From Nitrososphaerota archaeon (GTDB lineage: Archaea > Thermoproteota > Nitrososphaeria > Nitrososphaerales > Nitrosopumilaceae): 32,535 nucleotides of DNA. The notes beneath the pieces were generated by a model that saw only the letters and a program-made list of their open reading frames with translations, did not search any database and was not told the DNA's origin. The DNA lies in NCBI GenBank assembly GCA_022565935.1, contig JADFJY010000002.1, positions 1 through 32,535 on the forward strand. The letters are read 5' to 3'. How positions within the stretch are numbered: position 1 is the first letter of the stretch; each line of letters begins with the position of its first letter. This document shows, piece by piece, positions 25,428-32,535 of the stretch. Both the position numbers and the translations under genes were made by a program.

Positions 25428-26375
25428 CTATTTTATCTCGTATATTTTGATTGCTTGTGGAGGACAAACACCTTCACATGCAAGACAAAATATACAATCC
25501 GGCTCTTTTGACATCAATGGTTTCTTGTCTGATGCAGGATTTCCTGGAGTGTCAAACCACTCATAAACATCTACTGGACATGCTTCTAAACATCCACCAT
25601 CTGCAATACAGATATCATAATCTACTGAAACGAATTCTCCCCAAACTCCCATGATTCCATTATTTGTACCTCTTCGACCCCAAGTTTTGATTGAATATCC
25701 AGCTGCATCATATATTGCAGATTGTTTCATTTTTGATTTGTATTCAACATCAATGGGGCCTGGTTTAGCACCATCTGGAATTTCAATTTCTCCTTCATCT
25801 TCTTCACCTTCTTCTTCGGTTGCTTGAATGGCTTTTTGTTTTGCGCCAAGAACAATTTTTGCCAGAGGAGTAAGTTCTTCAAGTTTTTGAATAGCAGCAA
25901 TCTCAGAAATCTTTTCAGTTTTTACATAATAAGAAATCATTTTGTCAGCTAAGATGGTGTTTCGTAAAATAGTATCAATAACCATTTTTGCAAAATGATC
26001 TGATTTCTTTCTATAATCTTGAACCCAGTTAGGATCACCAAATTTTTCAATTGGAAAAATTTGATAAATAATATCAACTACTTCTCCAGTTACAATTTCA
26101 ACTGTAATAGATAATTTAACTTCTCGATATCCTTTTGCTTCCGGATCTCTCATGTTTTGTTCTTTCCAACGATATGTTGCATAAATTCTGTCAGCATACA
26201 TATCCATTTCAAATGTTTTTTTAAGCCCATCATGAATTGATTTTATTTCTGCAGGATCTTCGAGTTTAATTGGTAGTCTGTAAAGTCCAATTTTATATCC
26301 ATGTAATGGATAAACACCACGTTTTGCAGTTGCAGCTTCCATGGTCCAAACCCGATCTTTTAGTAGTAGAGACAT
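25428..26375 (-). CDS. N-terminal domain of unknown function fused to a dicluster 4Fe-4S ferredoxin domain
   Basis: CIADGGCLEACPVDVYEWF and CIFCLACEGVCPPQAIKIYE cluster motifs resemble archaeal zinc/dicluster ferredoxins; about 200-aa N-terminal region plus acidic linker. Confidence 0.85.
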   Translation of the reverse strand: MSLLLKDRVWTMEAATAKRGVYPLHGYKIGLYRLPIKLEDPAEIKSIHDGLKKTFEMDMYADRIYATYRWKEQNMRDPEAKGYREVKLSITVEIVTGEVVDIIYQIFPIEKFGDPNWVQDYRKKSDHFAKMVIDTILRNTILADKMISYYVKTEKISEIAAIQKLEELTPLAKIVLGAKQKAIQATEEEGEEDEGEIEIPDGAKPGPIDVEYKSKMKQSAIYDAAGYSIKTWGRRGTNNGIMGVWGEFVSVDYDICIADGGCLEACPVDVYEWFDTPGNPASDKKPLMSKEPDCIFCLACEGVCPPQAIKIYEIK

Positions 26376-26413
26376 CTTGTTTTTTTTAGCTCGAATTAAT
26401 TTAAAAATGTTTG

Positions 26414-26725
26414 TCAGTTATCATCGTCTGGACACGTAAGTTCTCGTAGTTTTGTGTATTTTTTGTCCATCACTTCAGCATGGACCATTACCTGTGATAA
26501 AGTATAGCAATTTTTTGAGAAATACCATCTTATAGGAACCCAATGTCCAATACCATCCATATCATGAATCATCCCCTTATCAGCTTTGACGTTTAGTTTT
26601 TCATCTATCGATGTCTCTTTTATGACAAGTCCCCTTTTGGTTTTATCTTCTAAGATAAGATCGGTATCACCATCTTTGATAAAATAGAAAGAACCTTTCT
26701 TCAGAACAGGAAGGTCTAGAAGCAA
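26414..26725 (-). CDS. conserved hypothetical protein in rhodanese operon
   Basis: 103-aa ORF 1 nt from the rhodanese stop, same strand. Confidence 0.65.
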   Translation of the reverse strand: MLLDLPVLKKGSFYFIKDGDTDLILEDKTKRGLVIKETSIDEKLNVKADKGMIHDMDGIGHWVPIRWYFSKNCYTLSQVMVHAEVMDKKYTKLRELTCPDDDN

Positions 26726-26726
26726 T

Positions 26727-27572
26727 TTATTTTTCCACAGGATTTCCGATCATGTTACCCCATTCAGTCCAAGAACCATCATAGTTTCGAACCTTTGAAT
26801 ATCCTAGAAGATATTTTAGAACAAACCAACTATGGGATGATCTTTCACCAATTCGACAATAGCATATTACATCTTTGTCTGGAGTAACACCTTTTTGTTC
26901 ATAATTTTGTTTTAATTCTTCAACTGTTTTGAATGTTCCATCAGCATCATTAACTGCTGTTGCCCATGGAATATTATTTGCGCCAGGAATGTGTCCCCCT
27001 CTTTGTGCATGTTCCATTGGATATTCTGGAGGAGCAGTAATTTCACCAGTGAATTCAGCAGGTGATCTAACATCAACCATTACACTATCTTCTCTTTCCA
27101 ACGCTCTAATAACATCAAATAGATATGCACGTAGTCCTTCATCTGGAGGTTGTGCATTGTATGTTGTAGATGTCATTTGTGGTTCATCAGTAGTGTAATC
27201 TTTGTTTTCTAATTCCCATTTTTTTCTTCCACCATCCATAATCTTTAGATTCTCATGTCCATAATATTTGAAAACCCAGAAAACAAATGCAGCAAACCAA
27301 TTGTTAAAATCACCATAAAGAATTACTTCAGTGTCAGAAGTGATTCCATTTTTTGACATTAATACTTCAAATTGTTTTTTGCTAATGATATCTCTTCTAA
27401 TTGGATCGTTAATATCACGTTTCCACCAAATTAAGGTTGCACCATTGATGTGACCTTTCTCATATCCGTTTGTGGGGTCATAATCAACTTCCACTAATTT
27501 TCTATTTTCATTAGGATGATTATTTGTAACCCATTCAGTGTCTACTAAAACTTCAGGATGTGCGTAACTCAT
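26727..27572 (-). CDS. sseA: thiosulfate sulfurtransferase (tandem rhodanese)
   Basis: Two rhodanese domains; active-site loop CRIGERSSHSWFVLKYLLGYSKVRNYDGSWTEWG. Confidence 0.93.
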   Translation of the reverse strand: MSYAHPEVLVDTEWVTNNHPNENRKLVEVDYDPTNGYEKGHINGATLIWWKRDINDPIRRDIISKKQFEVLMSKNGITSDTEVILYGDFNNWFAAFVFWVFKYYGHENLKIMDGGRKKWELENKDYTTDEPQMTSTTYNAQPPDEGLRAYLFDVIRALEREDSVMVDVRSPAEFTGEITAPPEYPMEHAQRGGHIPGANNIPWATAVNDADGTFKTVEELKQNYEQKGVTPDKDVICYCRIGERSSHSWFVLKYLLGYSKVRNYDGSWTEWGNMIGNPVEK

Positions 27573-27611
27573 AACTTTTACAAATTGTTTTCATACTTAA
27601 TTGTTTTTCAA

Positions 27612-28475
27612 ATGCATCAAAAATATCATTTTTATGTAAATAGGATTCAGAAGAACTGCTTGAAACTTCAAAAAGTTGCAGTAGTTAGTAAAGTAGGTTC
27701 TAAAGATTCAGAACAGGCAGGAAAAAAGGTTGTAAAAAAACTATTATCAAAAAAAGTGACAGTCTATACAATTTCTCCAATAGAAGTAAAGGGTGCAAAA
27801 AAAATTGAAACGTTAGAGGAACTAAAAAAAGTGAAACTAGATCTTGTTATCACCCTTGGAGGAGATGGAACAACTCTTAGAGTTTTTAGAAACCTGATAA
27901 ATGAAACACCGATTTTAACTATCAACGTAGGAGGTAATAGAGGAATTTTATCAGAAATAACATTTAAAGAGTTTAATGGTGTAATTGATCAAATTTTAAA
28001 AGGTAAATTCTTCTTAGATAAAAGAATTAGAGTAGTTGCGTCTTGTGGAGGAAAAGAATTTCCGCCAGCATTAAATGAAATTTATATTATTAGAACAAAT
28101 ATGACTAAAACTGCAGAAATTAAAATAAAATTTCAAAATGACACTGTAAAACAAAAAATGGATGGAGTAATTATTGCAACTCCAAGTGGATCTACAGGTC
28201 ACTCTTTTTCATTAGGAGGACCAATTTTACATGAGAGTTTAGATGTTTTAATTATCACACCTATTGCACCAGTATACAGATTAGCGTCAATTGTAGTTCC
28301 AGATGAAAAGATTGAGATTACATGTTCTCATGACTGCAACATTGTGATGGATGCACAAGTAGTAAAAGTTGCAGGATATGGAGAAACAATAATTATTAAG
28401 AAATACAAAAAGCCAGCAGTCTTTGTAAGATTGAAAAAACGAGGACTAAGACAAATGAGTAAGCTTGGATTTTAG
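27612..28475 (+). CDS. nadK: NAD kinase
   Basis: LVITLGGDGTTLRVFRN (GGDG), NVGGNRGILSEI, MDGVIIATPSGSTGHSFSLGGPI. ORF start at 27558 overlaps sseA; ATG at 27612 or a later start preferred. Confidence 0.93.
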   Translation: MHQKYHFYVNRIQKNCLKLQKVAVVSKVGSKDSEQAGKKVVKKLLSKKVTVYTISPIEVKGAKKIETLEELKKVKLDLVITLGGDGTTLRVFRNLINETPILTINVGGNRGILSEITFKEFNGVIDQILKGKFFLDKRIRVVASCGGKEFPPALNEIYIIRTNMTKTAEIKIKFQNDTVKQKMDGVIIATPSGSTGHSFSLGGPILHESLDVLIITPIAPVYRLASIVVPDEKIEITCSHDCNIVMDAQVVKVAGYGETIIIKKYKKPAVFVRLKKRGLRQMSKLGF

Positions 28476-28941
28476 AATCTTAGATGCCAGTGCATTTTAT
28501 GCAGGAGTTCCATTCAGTTCATCTAGTGTTTACCATACAACATCTCTTGTGTATGATGAAATTAGTCACATAAAGAAAAATCACGGTGCTCTTGAAATTT
28601 TACTTGAAACTAAAAGACTAAAAATCAGAGAACCAGATAAAAAATCAACAGACGTTGCAGTAAAGGCTGCAAAAGATACTGGAGATTATTCACAGTTGAC
28701 AAAACAAGATATTTCCATCATTGCGTTATGTATTGAAATGAGTGGTGAAATAATTAGTGATGATTTTGCAATTTCAAATGTAGTAAAAAATCTAGGTTTA
28801 AAAATATCACCAATAATGACTCAAGGAATTAAAGATGTAGGAAAATGGATTCACTATTGTCCAGGATGTAAAACTAACCACACTAATGTTAAAGAGTGTC
28901 CAATATGTGGAACTCCATTGAAAAGAAAACTACTCAAGTGA
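28465..28941 (+). CDS. nob1: Nob1-like PIN-domain endonuclease with C-terminal zinc ribbon
   Basis: RILDASAFYAGV, LTKQDISIIALCIEMSGEIISDDFAISNVVKNLG, CPGCKTNHTNVKECPICGTPL. Confidence 0.85.
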   Translation: MDFRILDASAFYAGVPFSSSSVYHTTSLVYDEISHIKKNHGALEILLETKRLKIREPDKKSTDVAVKAAKDTGDYSQLTKQDISIIALCIEMSGEIISDDFAISNVVKNLGLKISPIMTQGIKDVGKWIHYCPGCKTNHTNVKECPICGTPLKRKLLK

Positions 28942-28944
28942 TAA

Positions 28945-29631
28945 TCATATATCATGTAAAGTTTTTTGGTTGGACTTTTTGAGTAATTTACTTTTTGATT
29001 CTAATATTTTTTTGATTTTCTTTGCTCGTGCTTCACCTAGCCCTTCAACTTTTGCCAACTCAATAGTTGTAGCAGTGAATACTTTGAATGGGGTTCCAAA
29101 TTTTTCTAGCATCCTGACTGCAAATTTTTCTCCTATTCCTGGTAAACTACAAAGAATTGAGAGTTGTTGTTTTTGTAAATCAGAAGATTTTTTGATTTTT
29201 TTTAAATAAGGACCTTTAGGAGTATCTTTTCTTGAACACAATGAAACCAATAATTTAGCTGTATGAGTTGCATTGGGAGTAGGAATTATTGGAATTTTAA
29301 AATCAATGGCAACAGTTGACATAGCACCATAAAATATCAGTGGATTATCAGTGATGTCCTCAATTTCATCAACATTTCCTTCTACTAGCAATATAGGAAA
29401 CTCAAAGTGTTCTTTGAGTCTAGAGCACTGATCAAATAGTCTCCCGTCAAAAACTGACGACATTAAATCACGAATACTCTTTCTTTCTACAACTGTTTCT
29501 GGCGCAACAATATAATCGCCAATTGGAAGTGTCTTCATTTCAACATTCAAACCAACTGACTTTAGAAGTTCAGGAATTCCACTTTTTCGTTCTCTTTCAT
29601 CTACAATAATTCGAAGATTTTCTAATTTCAT
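28945..29631 (-). CDS. ERCC4/XPF-type nuclease with HhH2 domain
   Basis: IVDERERKSGIPELL, GDYIVAPETVVERKSIRDLMSSVFDGRLFDQ, C-terminal helix-hairpin-helix SLPGIGEKFAVRMLEKFG. Confidence 0.9.
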   Translation of the reverse strand: MKLENLRIIVDERERKSGIPELLKSVGLNVEMKTLPIGDYIVAPETVVERKSIRDLMSSVFDGRLFDQCSRLKEHFEFPILLVEGNVDEIEDITDNPLIFYGAMSTVAIDFKIPIIPTPNATHTAKLLVSLCSRKDTPKGPYLKKIKKSSDLQKQQLSILCSLPGIGEKFAVRMLEKFGTPFKVFTATTIELAKVEGLGEARAKKIKKILESKSKLLKKSNQKTLHDI

Positions 29632-29682
29632 CTATGGTACTTGTGCAAATTTGTTAATATCTTATTTGAAATTAATGTGAGA

Positions 29683-30072
29683 TTATTTTCTGGGATTGTC
29701 TTCTGCTGGTGGAGATTTTGCAGCACCACCTTTCATTGTTTCAGTAATTTTTGATTCTTGTTCTTTAAGAGATTCTTTGACACGAGTTTCTTGTTTTTCA
29801 AGAACTATTACACGCGTTTTTGCCAGCTCTTGTCTTTCTTCTAATTCACCAATTAATTCTTTTTTTGTTGATTTAATTAAAACAGTACCCGCATGTTTGA
29901 ATACAGTATCATCATCTGCAACTTTCTTTAATTCCTCAAGGGCTTTTGATGTTTCTGCTTTTTCCATTTCAAGATGTTGTTTTTGAGTCATGATTGATTG
30001 AAGATTTTGTTGAGATTGTTGTAATTTCATTAGTTGTTCTTGAAGCCATGGAGGCATTTGTCCAGTAGACAT
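29683..30072 (-). CDS. pfdB: prefoldin beta subunit
   Basis: Coiled-coil MPPWLQEQLMKLQQSQQNLQSIMTQKQHLEMEKAETSKALEELKKVADDDTVFKHAGTVLIKSTKKELIGELEER. Confidence 0.93.
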   Translation of the reverse strand: MSTGQMPPWLQEQLMKLQQSQQNLQSIMTQKQHLEMEKAETSKALEELKKVADDDTVFKHAGTVLIKSTKKELIGELEERQELAKTRVIVLEKQETRVKESLKEQESKITETMKGGAAKSPPAEDNPRK

Positions 30073-30095
30073 GAATAATCAAAAATTTAATTTCA

Positions 30096-30341
30096 TTATA
30101 TCTTTACCGATTCAATCGAATCATGACTGACTTGAATTAGTCTAAGTGTAGAGTTAAGATTTGCTCTTAAATGAGGCAAATGTTCAGATTCAACAAAAAT
30201 GTTCAATGTTTTATTGAATGTAATCTCAGTCTTTACAGGATTTTCTGGATAAAATTCGTTGTCTGTGTTTACAGAATCATAAATTGCTTTTGTTTTGTCT
30301 TTTGCATCAATAGTGATTTTTGCACTAAAGTTTAATGTCAT
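30096..30341 (-). CDS. pcc1: KEOPS complex subunit Pcc1
   Basis: Short protein between prefoldin beta and L37Ae with Pcc1-like pattern (NIFVESEHLPHLRANLNSTLRLIQV). Confidence 0.75.
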   Translation of the reverse strand: MTLNFSAKITIDAKDKTKAIYDSVNTDNEFYPENPVKTEITFNKTLNIFVESEHLPHLRANLNSTLRLIQVSHDSIESVKI

Positions 30342-30546
30342 ATGCAGTTCCAGCTACTTTGAAGCTGCATTTTTTACAAGACCAAATTCCTACAGCATCT
30401 CTACCAAATGTTTTTGAACCGCATTCAGGGCAGTTTCTTTTTTCTTTTAATTGAAAATGAATTTTTGTATACTGTTTTCTTAGCTTGATACCATATCTTG
30501 CACCTAATCCTTTGAGAGATTTTTTTGCTTTTGTGTGTTTGACCAT
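30325..30546 (-). CDS. rpl37ae: 50S ribosomal protein L37Ae
   Basis: GLGARYGIKLRKQYTKIHFQLKEKRNCPECGSKTFGRDAVGIWSCKKCSFKVAGTAYD. Confidence 0.93.
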   Translation of the reverse strand: MVKHTKAKKSLKGLGARYGIKLRKQYTKIHFQLKEKRNCPECGSKTFGRDAVGIWSCKKCSFKVAGTAYDIKL

Positions 30547-30547
30547 T

Positions 30548-31366
30548 TTATTGAGCTCCCTGTTGAGCTTCTTTTAATTTTTCTCTGATTTTTGCGCCTA
30601 CTCTTACTGAAAGTTCTCCACACTGTATAATTTCGTCTTGTGTGAATCCATCACTGCCACCTTTCTGCAAGGCACAAATATTTCCATCAGAATCGGTTGT
30701 AATTGTAATTCTTGCATCCATACTAGCCCATTCATCTCCATTTGGATCAACAATAATTTGATTTCCAATCTTTCCCATAGTTACAGATACTGGAATTGTT
30801 GAAGTTGGTAAAGGAGTTTCTTCCTCATCAACAAGTGTTGGTTTGTCATTTTCCATAGTCCATTTTGGGGTTTTGGATGTAAGTAATGCAGCAGTAGCAG
30901 CATAAGAGCATGCATCAAATAGATTTCCATCATAATCAATAACTACAATATCTGCAAATACACCAACTACTGACTTGTCTTTCTCAATAACTAATTGGGA
31001 CACATCAATCATATGACTTTCTCTAATTCCCCTATCAACAACTCTTGCCAATTCAATTACATGAGGTTGTGGCGGTCCAGTTTCAACAGTAGGATGTGAA
31101 AGTGGTAAAAGTTCGGCAGTACAAATGAAAATACCTTTGTCACCCATATCTGGGAAAGGTCTGTCTGGTTGTATTTTTACTCCACATAAAACTTCGGTGT
31201 CACCTAGTCGTACTCTTGCTGAACCATTTGCTTTAGGAATTGCATTGGTTTCAATTGATATTTCTCTTGGTTCATCTAGTGCTCGTCCATCTATTCTTTT
31301 TCCTTGTTCTAGTAATTCAAGAATTTTTGACCTTTTTAATTCATCAATAACAGTATGTGATGTCAT
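30548..31366 (-). CDS. rrp42: exosome complex protein Rrp42
   Basis: RNase PH fold; KRIDGRALDEPREISIETNAIPKANGSARVRLGDTEVLCGVKIQ. Confidence 0.95.
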   Translation of the reverse strand: MTSHTVIDELKRSKILELLEQGKRIDGRALDEPREISIETNAIPKANGSARVRLGDTEVLCGVKIQPDRPFPDMGDKGIFICTAELLPLSHPTVETGPPQPHVIELARVVDRGIRESHMIDVSQLVIEKDKSVVGVFADIVVIDYDGNLFDACSYAATAALLTSKTPKWTMENDKPTLVDEEETPLPTSTIPVSVTMGKIGNQIIVDPNGDEWASMDARITITTDSDGNICALQKGGSDGFTQDEIIQCGELSVRVGAKIREKLKEAQQGAQ

Positions 31367-31368
31367 TT

Positions 31369-32103
31369 CTAATCTTTTCCAGAACCAAAGTATTTGTCAT
31401 TGAGTGCTTTCTTTTGTATTTCATAAACAATTTTACAGCCGTTAATTCCAACTTCAACACATTTTTTATATTCTTCAGGAGTTAGAATTCCATCTAACTG
31501 CAATAATGTAATTTTTTCAAAATTTGGCATATAACCAATTGGCATATCTGCTTGACCTGCTTGATCCTCTTCATTGTTAACATCAAGAACTATAGTATCT
31601 GCTACTTTACCTGAAGCACATGCTGCAACCATATCTCTCATTGGAATTCCAGCATCTGCTAATGCAACAGAAGCTGCAGAAAGTGCTGCACATCTAGTAC
31701 CACCGTCAGCTTGTAAGACTTCGATAAATACATCTACTGCTGTTCTTGGAAATTTTTCTAACATAACTGCAGGCTCTAGTGCCTCTTTGATTACTTTGGA
31801 AATTTCAATCTCTCTTCTTGAAGGAGCTGGATTTTTTCTCTCAGTAACAGAAAATGGTTCCATATGATATCTAACTCGTAAAATTCCCGTATCAGTATCT
31901 GACATGTGTTTTGGATGAACATCTCTTGGACCAAACACACCAACTAGTATTTTATTATCACCAAATTCAATGTAAGCTGAACCATCAGCATTTTTTAGTA
32001 CACCTGCTTTAATCATTATTTGTCTTGGTTCGTCAATTTTTCGTCCATCGCAACGAATTCCATTTTCATCCAAAAGGACCATTGTTGCCTCTCGTCCACC
32101 CAT
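31369..32103 (-). CDS. rrp41: exosome complex exonuclease Rrp41
   Basis: GIRCDGRKIDEPRQIMIKAGVLKNADGSAYIEFGDNKILVGVFGPRDVHPKH..., catalytic-type ALADAGIPMRDMVAACASG. Confidence 0.95.
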   Translation of the reverse strand: MGGREATMVLLDENGIRCDGRKIDEPRQIMIKAGVLKNADGSAYIEFGDNKILVGVFGPRDVHPKHMSDTDTGILRVRYHMEPFSVTERKNPAPSRREIEISKVIKEALEPAVMLEKFPRTAVDVFIEVLQADGGTRCAALSAASVALADAGIPMRDMVAACASGKVADTIVLDVNNEEDQAGQADMPIGYMPNFEKITLLQLDGILTPEEYKKCVEVGINGCKIVYEIQKKALNDKYFGSGKD

Positions 32104-32535
32104 TATAATTCACCTTTAGATTCTAACATTTCTTTTACTTGATCAGTCAAATTAGCAATATGTGCTTTCGCATCTACCATTTCAATGGCTTTTTTAGCCT
32201 TTAATAATCCCTCGTGGGATTCGCATGAAACCACCACCCATCCATTTTGACCAATTGTGATTGCTGCATCAGTAGCCATTTCTATAGTCTGGATCATTGT
32301 ACCTCTTTTTCCAATTAGGCGCGGAACTTTACTTGGGGAGATTTCTACCAAGGCTCCAGTGTCAATTTTACCTAAATCTCTATCAGAAATTGTTATCAGT
32401 GGATCTCGTGTTCTATCAAAATTAGCAATTCTTGCAGCAACAAGATCTCCTGTTTTTAGTTTTGAAGAAAGTTCATCAGCATGAGCAGAAAAGTCTCGTC
32501 CAAAGACATCCTGTGCTGGTAAGAATCCAACATAG
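32103..32535 (-). CDS. rrp4: exosome RNA-binding protein Rrp4, partial (5' end outside window)
   Basis: Reading frame stays open from the window edge: YVGFLPAQDVFGRDFSAHADELSSKLKTGDLVAARIANFDRTRDPLITISDRDLGKIDTGALVEISPSKVPRLIGKRGTMIQTI (S1 plus KH). The 82-aa ORF in the track starts at an internal TTG. Confidence 0.92.
   Translation of the reverse strand, partial: YVGFLPAQDVFGRDFSAHADELSSKLKTGDLVAARIANFDRTRDPLITISDRDLGKIDTGALVEISPSKVPRLIGKRGTMIQTIEMATDAAITIGQNGWVVVSCESHEGLLKAKKAIEMVDAKAHIANLTDQVKEMLESKGEL

Noticed and set aside
1-32535. CRISPR array, IS element, prophage or toxin-antitoxin pair
   Set aside because: No regularly spaced repeats, transposase, phage structural genes or recognisable TA pair seen.

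Overview
The window is AT-rich, gene-dense archaeal chromosome. Gene content (exosome superoperon, Pcc1, prefoldin, Nob1, L10e, L37Ae, EndA, SbtA-like carrier, the IPSWIKNNAGWW secreted repeat) points to an ammonia-oxidising Nitrososphaerota/Thaumarchaeota genome of Nitrosopumilaceae type; that taxonomy is inferred. From left to right it holds: hemL; an arsenic-type module (aquaporin, ArsC-like phosphatase, divergent ArsR); an SbtA/SbtB-like bicarbonate carrier with PII-like partner; Pit/DUF47 phosphate uptake; a secreted NHL-HYR-RTX chimera; a DrrAB-like ABC exporter; secreted or envelope proteins; two tRNAs; a stand-alone PLD-like domain; a CPA2 antiporter; a coiled-coil protein; a processive GT2; a ferredoxin/rhodanese cluster; NAD kinase/Nob1/XPF-type nuclease; and a cut-off exosome operon. 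The best observations lie in gaps the ORF track leaves empty. These are a 49-aa Cys-rich metallothionein-like microprotein (16144..16293, -), a 25-nt perfect palindrome abutting the ATG of a 35-aa CxxC microprotein (21738..21870, +), and a candidate box C/D sRNA just upstream (21643..21704) whose D guide is complementary to the conserved 16S 790-loop sequence AGAUACCC. No CRISPR array, IS element or prophage was recognised. All assignments come from reading by eye; no searches were run.
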